64,000 nt of DNA, from assembly GCA_018063105.1 (NCBI GenBank), contig JAGOQX010000002.1, positions 1 to 64,000 on the forward strand. Reading direction: 5' to 3'. Both the position numbers and the translations under genes were made by a program. A model generated the notes under the pieces. That model did not search any database, was not told where the DNA came from, and was given only the letters and a program-made list of their open reading frames with translations. This DNA is from Patescibacteria group bacterium (GTDB lineage: Bacteria; Patescibacteriota; Patescibacteriia; 2-12-FULL-60-25). Of the stretch, positions 18,401 to 24,683 are shown piece after piece. Within the stretch, counting starts at the first letter, position 1; each line of letters starts with the position of its first letter.

Positions 18401-19609
18401 GGTGGATATTGTGGAAATAAGATTAAAGATGGACCGGAGCAATGTGATGGGGATGCAAAAGGTGCGCCGACCTGTAAGGCGCTTGGATATGATTACGGAT
18501 TAGCATCTGTTTGGAATGAAGTAAAAAAGACGTATTCAGATCAAGAGGTGGCAAATCCAATCTGTGCTCCATCCTGTAACTACGGGGGTTGCTATCGTTG
18601 TCAGGATGTTCCGGGAACAGGAAAGATTGAAGGGCATGTTCATGATGGTGTCTACACAAATCAACCGGTTCCGGGGGCCCGCATATCATTGATGTATAAA
18701 GGTGTGAAAACGGACGAAGCGTTTGCTGATGGAAATGGATATTTCGTCTTTAAAACACTAAATAATCATAAGGCATGTGATGCGTATCGAATTATTGTTG
18801 ATTATTATCAGGATAATGTTTGTACGAATGCATCTGACCGGCCGAGTTGCAATGGAAGGTCTTGGTCGGGAGATTCTATAAATGAATCAATCAATGGCGG
18901 ATATTGGCCGTATATAAGTGATACATTTCAGGGGAACGAAGATGTATTTAAGACTGAAGGCATTCATGATCCTGAAGGGGGAGTCGTGTATCTCTTACCA
19001 AAAGTTGCGAGTGGGGAGACGCTGGTGAATGTTCGTTGGACCGGAAATTTAAAAAAACAAGCTGGTATAGATGATACGGTTGATATTGATGCGCATCTGT
19101 TATTGCCAATTGGATATGCATACACTCATGACGATGGAATTTCTGCAACGTACAACGCCTGTCTTCCAAATGATCCGAAGAAGTGCAAGCGGGATCTTCA
19201 GTGGTATGATCCGGGGAAATCTAATTTGGATGCGCCGCCAAATGCTTCATTATATTGCTTTCATGAGGGTCAGGATGATCAAGATTGCAGAGGGTTCGAT
19301 ACGTCGCCCGAAGTATTAAAGTATAAGTGGAGCCTTGCTGGATCTGATCAATTCAATTTCTTTTTGAGTGATTATGCGAGCATTTGGCAGACGGCAAAAA
19401 AGAATTATACCTCTCCATTGCAGTTGTACGTTGAGGTTGTGACTCCGAATGGTGTGACGAAGATGGTTCCTCCGAAAGACGCTTGGGGAAAAATCTTATT
19501 TGTGTATAGTCAGGATGGAAGTGGGCAGATCGTTCAACAACTGAAGTGGATGACGGAAGCACAATTGTATGCCAGTTTTGGTAAAAACTTTATTGGCATC
19601 TCGCCATAA
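9455..19609 (+). CDS. Giant Cys-rich surface protein (3384 aa) with pilin-like, Big_5, IPT/TIG and DUF4215-type repeats
   Basis: Signal peptide about 1-28, then a two-helix T4SS_pilin-type domain (about 45-115). A Big_5-like domain (about 148-265) and an Ig-like domain (270-360) follow, then a Cys-rich insert. Four IPT/TIG repeats occupy about 422-805. More Big_5-like domains lie near 890, 1120 and 1765. The first DUF4215-type cluster (about 1426-1628) has CDDGN..DGDGCS repeats, and a second Cys-rich cluster spans about 2625-3008. A carboxypeptidase-regulatory-like beta domain begins near 3053. No C-terminal anchor is visible, so the N-terminal helices probably hold it in the membrane. It occupies one sixth of the window. 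It is likely an adhesin or host-contact filament; this is inference from domain content. Reading frame is intact throughout. Confidence 0.85.
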   Translation: MSLKRFFIACACTASLLGIGAVPLVASAQEIASGLQEIGQVVKLPSTDPRVIVARVINVALSLIGIILVVLLIYAGFLYMTSGGEAAKIEKAKKIIQNAIIGLIIVLSSWAITRYVIDNLLVSTGGGGGIQGSGTAGGGGFGGGAGAQSFRVLSFTPSGNVSIRNVQVKIVFSKSVDPKSVSAILVSKVGGTTVGGSVTVEGSVVTFTPADACPQPNADKKCFEGDADYTVKVGGSVKSTQGQTVVCNAFGFLCDGKFHTGNLVDTQPPSVSVSFPTDGMKVSQNFLQDVQADASDDSGVATVQFFEGQNSIGIDAPIGDTPLQFPAKISWDTAGAVLGPHTLTATAADIDTNIGTSSGVSVVVRPDHCFNTKQDVDKGESGIDCGGDSNSQDYCGACAGGVCSKNADCSSGFCLNGICVEKPVIQSVGPLNGKAGTFVTLKGVNFGGTPGKVVFLGGPGASDDKEAVAPQVCVDAGIQTWSSSQVVIAVPVGAASGPMQIQNSGSLLIDATNDSSGPQIPNFVVDNAVHPGVCGAVPDSGSPGNQTDLIGQGFGVTAKTVLFGKTVLSPPQGKWTDGKLTFTVPVVNSAPYQVSVSTDGGVSNPVNYTVVDKNLGAAPVLQMIDPPAGAQQAYITLQGQNFGYSVGQVVFTGGLDGNANGDTSFPPQCTDAFWTDQTIVIKVPTSFINKNPIQDGAYQVKVRRQDSKESNSLEFNVDSKLPIGPGICAVTPSIGPAGTAVSIIGDKLGANGPESITFSAQQLAKIEKDSGNQLVHTSVPSKAVTGPMSLKVNGQESNKVLFQVRNCNEAPEMCGQKSICCPTGECAQNGQTCGVKSDTAEYAWKTSTGLIPIAPRVIEECTPNVPKAPVPSPTPWLGRPGGDQTPVDASVVMRFSKMLKPSTITNSAFHVLKCTAKDADPCKTTEEVKFDMMVGSAMNKSQQVITLQRNPVGKMFDVNTTYLVTVATSIMSDGPGGALMDEMKSCGLGPKKETLGYCFRFKTRNSPDPSAVGLINVIPDPFYMHGKDTENYNAVPISAGDACIVLDCRQFDWQWNAGDGRASISKDTENGLGKCEQIATGVSETNDVPVEITAGINANPVKPGVADLYVNFVPPTVEAYGPDCGQACVNALVWARFSEKLDLASVTKLGNVVIQPCANENCNEAELLAPLALGAEDVQLISPYGSLAPDPRMIVVKPVVKKDGKSTLLLAPGTFYRVLLRGGKADGIKGSNSVPMTGLNHADGFQWTFRVKLLKEGAICQADKIDVTPPEKYEGIIGARQEFVATPFGKPDECNASGQPLIQTTSAVWKTETAKVADYFKLSQALKLVDTGGTPFIGCNGKCLATGSIGQYGKVSVCGNGIIETTDTNYCDVKKNSTTPAGDTCQVLPAGADAGEECEPGVGNSGGLCDSNTCLWLPVKTINAGGTCGDGKVSGTDACDFGPTCVGGSVATSTPPIPELTPCSDPAVKTACEKIPGASCGMHDYRGCSSSCRHLGAFAGKTTCGNSDIKGDGKDCDDGNATDGDGCSSSCLHEPSTPKAQAFAVCGNGIPEPGEVCEAIAPPQIGQSPVFPPGCDTLTCLHTGTAPMQLGDKVGCGNAMIDAGEDCDDGNIQSGDGCSAKCLLEGSSSNYTADALTPSFCSNGLLELGEQCEATISSDKLSLEVNYGKKDLKGIALSEAYTKISKTQKGDGLDDASQLGVIIGDGTPDADGKMSSKLTVDVEGKTGSAVYGLQCGFTSEDSCTKIQPNSGLDANSCCSVRPSVEGKFPQQGAQGVCRNVQIQAAFNVPMDTTSVLNNLQISEATSTVDCKDLGQQEVVVDAGERAPGLWNWFKHVWSRAIAWFKGDTALAVKYCTGGVTGQLVPVSVDGQNGSQKFNFVLDHSLRPQTTYLVRFMGDSSTKDPKDGLSDNDDPKLRLGVKTAKGVVHPYQLASTLGELAWTFKTGNDICSVNVVTVLDSTPAPAFPKVAHPYLFVNENGIEEKRNFQAQAQSIQNGIAIPLSPLDKEYSWTWLAWTSSNQKVVTVTPSDGGKLAKSSSVATALKQNGSSVLTAGLKVDIDTVSNSSTIGTVIKGIAPVTVSICENPWPQMATAPFRDTENSPSVVDLESNPLLVQPDKFGPNPYHFSTMYCRDAGKAQDQKDDLPALKINLVPPNPPVDDPKGILRQYFFSYRDDAPTLQQDGIGIRIIANPQHLSPLSWYKSNGFKGSPQLISVDGYPALKDGGTIYVAASNRKEAKGGSIYSNIYLISHNPDAKPETLNIYNQMVQYLTFNINLIAQGNVCVLNDNTPFPETSPVSCSADWECFGYGRTDVHCDSLKLKLARDTTRMADFQEFVETLEASKNTVGSYPKATGGTYLRGMSTSRWTSWANEIGATVGKAIPVDPVNHFLTCGRCSISKLPCQGASECPVQIGADGKKTTQTCVAGLPDSDPKNPEGWKDDPNIDPATCWNQSEHKFYCPSYGGEGVSRLYQYQTIADASSYKLSAEFEVLPPDLANPQNNWWSPPLQTSVYQCAGGAREGILCTSADGKSGKDALCRSCMSDPSQCKTCHTTNKQIGLKTEGQACTQISDCIDKISADVVCKDFGLTDNSVPSTAVTVGSCRQIRATYSFGGLCKNNAFGDTGSCGDGVLNAAVEKCEKGDTQQVACQAADQNGKPVSGHKLQQCDLKDCQKFIDDPKHPQCVPDAICGNGRIDKTCGGIPNGGGCLTNLDCPDNNPVCKTAESCDDGPLNGTYGHCAGGANGCQNFYGYCGDGQLSPGETCDLGSDNGKWSAKYNAMTCAIDCKGVGPFCGDKQINGSEQCDGETLTTTDAICSTSQQPCKTQADCANGETCGGGNSDGPKHNVWDSCVGYQVVSDILKDGILRDTQHRRTCNSPGMQMIPGKKACDLAASWSPCQPIGMCGDGIKDSNEECDDGGNNGPTRSCLNTCKKNTCGDGFVNTDGQIEECDKGGQNGSITCVADYNSMCLSCTKSCKFQATSGGYCGNKIKDGPEQCDGDAKGAPTCKALGYDYGLASVWNEVKKTYSDQEVANPICAPSCNYGGCYRCQDVPGTGKIEGHVHDGVYTNQPVPGARISLMYKGVKTDEAFADGNGYFVFKTLNNHKACDAYRIIVDYYQDNVCTNASDRPSCNGRSWSGDSINESINGGYWPYISDTFQGNEDVFKTEGIHDPEGGVVYLLPKVASGETLVNVRWTGNLKKQAGIDDTVDIDAHLLLPIGYAYTHDDGISATYNACLPNDPKKCKRDLQWYDPGKSNLDAPPNASLYCFHEGQDDQDCRGFDTSPEVLKYKWSLAGSDQFNFFLSDYASIWQTAKKNYTSPLQLYVEVVTPNGVTKMVPPKDAWGKILFVYSQDGSGQIVQQLKWMTEAQLYASFGKNFIGISP

Positions 19610-19618
19610 CGAATCTAT

Positions 19619-19948
19619 ATGAAAACAATACTTCTCTGGTCTATGCTGTTTCTCGTTATTATTGGTATTGTAGTTGGCGGATTATTTTGGCTTCGAAATC
19701 GTGATATTGGTCAGATTACGCCTTTGATGCAAGGAACGTCTTCTATTTCGTTGCAATCAGTAAAAACCCTACAAGATAAGGAATTAACACCGGTTGAAAA
19801 GGCGCGAAAGGCGGAGATCGATCAGTTGCGCAATGTTTTGCCAAAGGATATTTCTGCGACTTGGAATGATGGGGAATTGAAGATATACGAAAATCAAGCT
19901 GCAGCCCTTCGTGCAAAGCGAGTCTCATCATCCACTCAAACTCAATAG
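19619..19948 (+). CDS. Small single-pass membrane protein
   Basis: 109 aa. One N-terminal membrane segment (about 4-24) is followed by a charged, helical extracytoplasmic region with KARKAEIDQLRN. I do not recognise the family. It begins 9 nt after the giant surface protein and ends 13 nt before the next gene, so it is probably in the same operon and may assist export or anchoring of that protein. Confidence 0.65.
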   Translation: MKTILLWSMLFLVIIGIVVGGLFWLRNRDIGQITPLMQGTSSISLQSVKTLQDKELTPVEKARKAEIDQLRNVLPKDISATWNDGELKIYENQAAALRAKRVSSSTQTQ

Positions 19949-19961
19949 CTGTACACATCCT

Positions 19962-21149
19962 ATGTTTGACTCCACCCCATCCAACTTGCCAGTAGAACCG
20001 ATTGCAACGCCTGCACCCGTGGCGCCTGCTCCGGAACCTGTTCCGTCTGCACCCGCACCCGCACCCGCGTCTGTCCCTGAAGCTCAGCCAGCTGTCGCAG
20101 CTTCACCGTCTATTCAGTCAATGCCGCCTCGTCCGCCTGCTGCACCTCCGAAGGCTTCAGGAGTTGGGAAAGAACCCGAAGATATTTTTTCTGATTTGGA
20201 TCAGGGGAAGGTCGCGCGGCCAATTGCGGAACGGATGGATATGATGGCGCAGCCACGTCGAGGGTTTCCGTTAAAACTCTTTATCATCGGCGGTGTTAGT
20301 GTGTTGGTTTTGATCGGTATTGGTGTGGGTATTTGGATGTGGGTTGGATCATCAAATGCCGTTCCAGAACCTGTTGCCGTAACATCGCCGACAACGACAG
20401 AAAAACTTCCGGAAAAAATTGAACAGCCTCCAGCGATTGAGCAGATGCCGGAACAGCCGGTCGTTATTCCTCCAAGCGGAGCGAATATTCCACTTCCAGA
20501 AACAACGCAGCCAACCTCGGTTACGCCTGTCGCTGAAGATAGTTTAGGAACGAACGCTGTTATGCCGATTGGATCGAACGGAGATCTTCCGGTTGCTGCA
20601 AAGACGTTGTCGGATGGTGTTGATACGGATGGGGATAGCCTCACCAATGTAGAAGAAACATTATACGGAACGGATTCTGTGAAGTCAGACACGGATGGCG
20701 ACGGATTTTCTGATGGCAGTGAAGTGACGAATCTCTTCAGTCCAATGTCAAAAGGTGTTGCTCTGGTAACCGATGATCATGTTCGAAAAGACTCTTGGAA
20801 TAATTGGTTTTTCTTGACACCAAAAGCTTGGAAGGTGAGTGCGCTGGAGGATCGAATGACGATTGCAACGCTGTCCGGAACAACCTTTCAAGTGACGGTA
20901 GCATTAAACCCGGAAAAACTTTCATTCTCTGCATGGATCGCTAGCGGGTTAGACACGGCAGGAGGTAAAACGTTTATAACAAAAAATGGATTAGATGCTG
21001 TTCAGTCTGTTGATGGTCTGAAGACATATATCTCAAGCGGTGACACGATCTTGGTTGTGACGTATGATGTGGGAAGTGATCCATCGTATGAGTACCGAAC
21101 CACGTACGCGATGTTGATCAATTCGTTGATCCCGCCAGCTAAGAAATAG
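19962..21149 (+). CDS. Membrane protein with TSP3-like calcium-binding repeats
   Basis: 395 aa from ATG 19962; an earlier in-frame ATG overlaps the upstream gene and is not favoured. Residues 1-100 are Pro/Ala-rich and probably cytoplasmic. A single membrane segment lies at about 107-130, then another Pro-rich spacer. Thrombospondin type-3-like Asp-rich repeats follow at about 225-262 (DTDGDSLTNVEETLYGT and DTDGDGFSDGSEV), which normally bind calcium. The C-terminal globular domain (about 285-395) resembles that of the next gene. Likely a paired surface protein with 21158-22480. Confidence 0.75.
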   Translation: MFDSTPSNLPVEPIATPAPVAPAPEPVPSAPAPAPASVPEAQPAVAASPSIQSMPPRPPAAPPKASGVGKEPEDIFSDLDQGKVARPIAERMDMMAQPRRGFPLKLFIIGGVSVLVLIGIGVGIWMWVGSSNAVPEPVAVTSPTTTEKLPEKIEQPPAIEQMPEQPVVIPPSGANIPLPETTQPTSVTPVAEDSLGTNAVMPIGSNGDLPVAAKTLSDGVDTDGDSLTNVEETLYGTDSVKSDTDGDGFSDGSEVTNLFSPMSKGVALVTDDHVRKDSWNNWFFLTPKAWKVSALEDRMTIATLSGTTFQVTVALNPEKLSFSAWIASGLDTAGGKTFITKNGLDAVQSVDGLKTYISSGDTILVVTYDVGSDPSYEYRTTYAMLINSLIPPAKK

Positions 21150-21157
21150 ATCATTGT

Positions 21158-22480
21158 ATGCCAGACGTCGCTCCTCCATCATCTCCAGTGCAAACCGGTT
21201 CAATACCTGAGCCGGAGATTCATGTTATTCCGGATGCATACTATGGTGCTGCATTGAAAGCGCATGTTGCTGAACATGGTGCAAAGCCACTGCCGGGAGC
21301 TCCTGGTGCTATCGTGCAACCTCCGAAGAGCAAGGCTCCGTTGATTATTGCATTGAGCACCGTTCTTGTTCTTGGTATTGGGGGAGTTTTTGTTTATGTG
21401 TATCGTGATACGTTGTTCCCTCCACCTCCTGCAAACGTTGTTGTGACAGAGACGCCGCCACCGCCTCCTATTGTGGCACCATCTGCGCCAACGAATTTAA
21501 TCGCAACGTCTACGAATCCGCAGAGTGTCGCCATTTCATGGGCAGACACATCGATGGATGAATCTGGATTTCGAATTGAGCGTTCAACGGATGGTCAATC
21601 GTATCAGGGTCTTACTAATCTTCCATCAAACAGCACATCGTTCTTGGATGTATCTGTACAGCCTGGGACAACCTATCGATATCGCGTGATCGCATCAAAT
21701 CAAGGAGGGGATTCAGAGCCAACATCTGAATCATTTGTCAGCGTCGCGGCACTACCTCCGCCAGTACCTGAATCACCGAAACTTCCACCAGCAGGTTTGG
21801 ATAGTGATTCTGATGGTTTATCTGATCTTGAAGAATCATTATTTGGTACAAAGGCTCAGCTACCGGACACAGACGGTGACGGATTTTTGGATGGTAACGA
21901 GGTTTTTCACTTATACAACCCAAACGGGTTAGCGCCTGCAACGTTGCTTGATGCAAAATTAGTCAAAGATGTTTCTGGAGCTATTGGATGGAAGATGCAG
22001 ATTCCGGAAACTTGGACGTTTGTTGAGAGTGCAAATGGTGCTGCGGCAACGATTTCAAGTGGTCATGGCGAAAAGTTTGTTATTGCAATTCAAGACAATG
22101 CAACGAAGCAACCGATTGTAGATTGGTACCTCGCGGCTCACCCACAGGTTACAGCGTCGCAAGTCCTTCAATATCGTTCAAAGCGTGGCTATCTTGGAAT
22201 TATCGGCGCCGATCTGTTAACGACGTACATCCCATGGGGTGATAAGGTCTTCGTGTTCACCTATGATCTTGGTGGTCAAACATTTATCAATTTCCGGACG
22301 ACGTATTCGATGATGTTGAATGCATTGTTGCTTCAGGGTGTTCCACAGATTGCATTACCGGTAGCGGGGTCTCCACTTCCATTTGAACCAGCAGCGACGT
22401 CAACCGGTGTTATTGCGCAGCCAGTTCCGCTTGCCGGATCTCAATCAACGTCTTCGCTTTCAGCAACCTCAACACCATGA
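21158..22480 (+). CDS. Membrane protein with fibronectin type III and TSP3-like repeats
   Basis: 440 aa. A cytoplasmic N-terminus is followed by a membrane segment at about 62-84 and a Pro-rich spacer. A fibronectin type III domain spans about 108-197 (PTNLIATSTNP opening, YRYRVIASNQGG near the end). TSP3-like Asp-rich repeats follow at about 212-250 (DSDSDGLSDLEE, DTDGDGFLDGNEV). The C-terminal domain (about 258-400) is similar in layout to the one in the preceding gene. It starts 8 nt after that gene and overlaps ybeY by 4 nt. Probably surface-exposed and calcium-stabilised. Confidence 0.8.
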   Translation: MPDVAPPSSPVQTGSIPEPEIHVIPDAYYGAALKAHVAEHGAKPLPGAPGAIVQPPKSKAPLIIALSTVLVLGIGGVFVYVYRDTLFPPPPANVVVTETPPPPPIVAPSAPTNLIATSTNPQSVAISWADTSMDESGFRIERSTDGQSYQGLTNLPSNSTSFLDVSVQPGTTYRYRVIASNQGGDSEPTSESFVSVAALPPPVPESPKLPPAGLDSDSDGLSDLEESLFGTKAQLPDTDGDGFLDGNEVFHLYNPNGLAPATLLDAKLVKDVSGAIGWKMQIPETWTFVESANGAAATISSGHGEKFVIAIQDNATKQPIVDWYLAAHPQVTASQVLQYRSKRGYLGIIGADLLTTYIPWGDKVFVFTYDLGGQTFINFRTTYSMMLNALLLQGVPQIALPVAGSPLPFEPAATSTGVIAQPVPLAGSQSTSSLSATSTP

Positions 22481-22920
22481 TCTCTGTTGTCTGTACGGGA
22501 AAACTTCCCAAAGGTATTTCTGAAGATCTGATTCGGTCAGCATTGCATCGTACCTGTCTTGCGGTGCATAAACAGTCGGTCGGAGCTGTTTCTGTTTCAT
22601 TCATTTCTGCTCAGCGAATCGCTGCGTTGAATAAGCGTTGGCGGAAGCATGATCATGCAACGGATGTTTTATCGTTTGCTCCCGCAGAGGTTCCTGGCAT
22701 GAAGAATACAGAAAAGGAGTGGGGAGATCTGTTCTTGAACACATCTGTGATTCAACGCGAAGCTACGGCAAGATCAATAACGCTGAAAGAAGAAGTGTTG
22801 CGGAATGTGATTCATGGGTTGCTTCATCTCTTTGGGTTTGACCACGCAACGAAGAAAGAAGAGACTGCAATGTTTGGGATACAGGAGCGTGTATTACAAG
22901 AGGTTTTATCCGCCGTATGA
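22477..22920 (+). CDS. ybeY: Endoribonuclease YbeY (rRNA maturation factor)
   Basis: 147 aa metalloprotein of the UPF0054 family, involved in 16S rRNA 3' maturation and ribosome quality control. The zinc motif HGLLHLFGFDH (H113, H117, H123) is intact, preceded by the conserved ATDVLSF stretch (61-67). It overlaps the previous and next genes by 4 nt each, indicating translational coupling. Confidence 0.93.
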   Translation: MISVVCTGKLPKGISEDLIRSALHRTCLAVHKQSVGAVSVSFISAQRIAALNKRWRKHDHATDVLSFAPAEVPGMKNTEKEWGDLFLNTSVIQREATARSITLKEEVLRNVIHGLLHLFGFDHATKKEETAMFGIQERVLQEVLSAV

Positions 22921-23291
22921 ACCATCGATCTCGTTTTATTGATAGCCTTCGACATGCATGGAGCGGATTGCTCTTGGCGTTCTCTTCAGAGAAAAGTTTT
23001 CGATTATTATTGATGGCAGCGTGCGGAGTTTTTGTGATCATTGTGCTTCTTCCGTTGAAAGATTGGGAGCGAGTGATGATGCTTCTAGCTACAGGGTCGG
23101 TTCTTGTGCTAGAATTGTTGAACAGCATGATCGAACGACTCGTGGATTTAGTTAAACCAAGAATGCATGGCTATGTCCATGATATTAAAGATCTGATGGC
23201 CGCAACCGTATTGCTCGCTTCGCTGTTTGCGTTTGCCGTCGTATCACTCATTGTGTGGCCGCACCTTAGTCAGGTGATCCATCGCGTATGA
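22917..23291 (+). CDS. dgkA: Diacylglycerol/undecaprenol kinase
   Basis: 124 aa, three membrane segments (about 31-50, 56-76 and 98-120). It phosphorylates lipid alcohols; in Gram-positive-type enzymes the substrate is undecaprenol, feeding cell-wall lipid carrier supply. The signature ELLNSMIERLVDL (about 65-77) is intact, followed by the conserved basic/Asp segment HDIKDLMAA. It overlaps ybeY and ftsA by 4 nt each. Confidence 0.9.
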   Translation: MNHRSRFIDSLRHAWSGLLLAFSSEKSFRLLLMAACGVFVIIVLLPLKDWERVMMLLATGSVLVLELLNSMIERLVDLVKPRMHGYVHDIKDLMAATVLLASLFAFAVVSLIVWPHLSQVIHRV

Positions 23292-24562
23292 AAGAGCATC
23301 TCCTTGTTGGATTAGATCTTGGAACATCGCATATTCGTATTGCGGTTGGTCAATTATTGCAATCGCCGGAGAAGCGAACGAGTTTGCAGATCATCGGTGC
23401 TTCAGAAGCGCCGTCTCGTGGTATTGCGAAAGGTGCAATTACATCACTCGATGATGTAGTGAGTTCAATTTCCACCTGTCTCGAACAGGCAGAACGGATG
23501 ATTGGATTACCGTTGTCTGAAGCGGTTGTTGGAATTGGTGGAACAAGCATTACGACGCAGAATGCAAAAGGCGTCATCGGCGTTTCGCGATCAGATGGAG
23601 ACATTCGACCAGAAGATGTGGCGCGAGCACTTGAAGCAGCACGGGCATATATCAATCCGGCAAATCAAGAAATTTTACACGTGTTACCGCGCAGCTTCAT
23701 GGTTGATGGGCAACATGGAATTAAGGATCCGATCGGGATGCAGGGGATTCGATTAGAAGTAGACGTCCAAATCGTGCAGGGGTTATCGAGTCATGTACGA
23801 AACGTGACTAAGGCTGTGTTTCGTACAGGATTGGATATCTCTCAATTAGTCTATGCGCCGCTGGCTGTCGCTGAAGCAATTAGCACATCTCGTGAGCGAG
23901 AGCTTGGTGTTTGTCTGCTTTCGATTGGTGGCGCTACAACAGCAATGTCTGTGTATGAGGATGGTGAATTAGTCGAGGCAATTACATTGCCGATTGGTGC
24001 AGATCACATAACGTCTGATATTGCGATCGGATTACGTATCTCATTAGATGCAGCAGAGCAGATTAAGTGCATGTATGGGACGGCTTCTACCGAGCACTTG
24101 CCAAAGCGTGGAGAGGAAATTGATCTCAAAGATTTTGGCGCAGAACAGAGCGAGCTTGTTCCTCTTCGATTCGTTGCTGATATCATTGAAGCGCGAGTGG
24201 AAGAGATTTTTGAAAAAGTTCAACTTGAATTACGAAAGATTGATCGTGAAGGGATGTTGCCTGCCGGTGTTTTGTTGTCTGGTGGAGGATCAAAGTTAGC
24301 TGGAATGGTTGATGTCGGAAAGCGCGTCCTTCGTTTACCATGCGCTCTCGGAACCGTTCATGTCGCCAGTTCCATGCCTGAGCTGATTCGTGATCCTTCA
24401 TTTAGTACAGCGATTGGTTTGGTGATGTGGGCGTATGATGCAGAGCGAAAGGATGACGGCGTTGGTCATATTTCGATGTCCGCAATGGCAGGAAAAGGCG
24501 GAGCACTTCTTGGAAAAATCGGTAGTCCACTCAAAAAAATCTTCAAGTCATTTATCCCGTAG
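23288..24562 (+). CDS. ftsA: Cell division protein FtsA
   Basis: 424 aa actin-like ATPase that anchors FtsZ to the membrane. The N-terminal phosphate-binding loop LVGLDLGTSHIRIAVG is visible, as are the SHS2/1C region and a second phosphate loop (LSIGGATTAMSV, about 212-223). VLLSGGGSKLAGM lies at about 328-340. The C-terminal amphipathic peptide (GKIGSPLKKIFKSFI) is the membrane-targeting sequence. It overlaps dgkA by 4 nt and lies upstream of ftsZ, as in most bacteria. Confidence 0.95.
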   Translation: MKEHLLVGLDLGTSHIRIAVGQLLQSPEKRTSLQIIGASEAPSRGIAKGAITSLDDVVSSISTCLEQAERMIGLPLSEAVVGIGGTSITTQNAKGVIGVSRSDGDIRPEDVARALEAARAYINPANQEILHVLPRSFMVDGQHGIKDPIGMQGIRLEVDVQIVQGLSSHVRNVTKAVFRTGLDISQLVYAPLAVAEAISTSRERELGVCLLSIGGATTAMSVYEDGELVEAITLPIGADHITSDIAIGLRISLDAAEQIKCMYGTASTEHLPKRGEEIDLKDFGAEQSELVPLRFVADIIEARVEEIFEKVQLELRKIDREGMLPAGVLLSGGGSKLAGMVDVGKRVLRLPCALGTVHVASSMPELIRDPSFSTAIGLVMWAYDAERKDDGVGHISMSAMAGKGGALLGKIGSPLKKIFKSFIP

Positions 24563-24590
24563 GTAGCTATTGACAACCCACAAACGTTCC

Positions 24591-24619
24591 TTGACGGAGG
24601 GTGGTTGGTTTTGTACGAT
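24591..24619 (+). promoter_or_regulatory. Promoter for ftsZ
   Basis: TTGACG at 24591-24596, a 17-bp spacer, TACGAT at 24614-24619 (an overlapping GATAAT follows). It lies in the ftsA-ftsZ gap and fits a start codon at 24684. The in-frame TTG at 24570 belongs to this upstream region. Confidence 0.55.
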
Positions 24620-24683
24620 AATTTCGAAAGATACCGTTTTGATTCATTTTTTTATTCGTGAATACGCGTTGTGTTCAAACCGT

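Noticed and set aside
13440-18690. CRISPR-like or tandem DNA repeats in the giant gene
   Set aside because: The recurring CGxG..CDDG pattern is protein-level repetition (DUF4215-type); DNA spacing and sequence vary, and there is no repeat-spacer structure.
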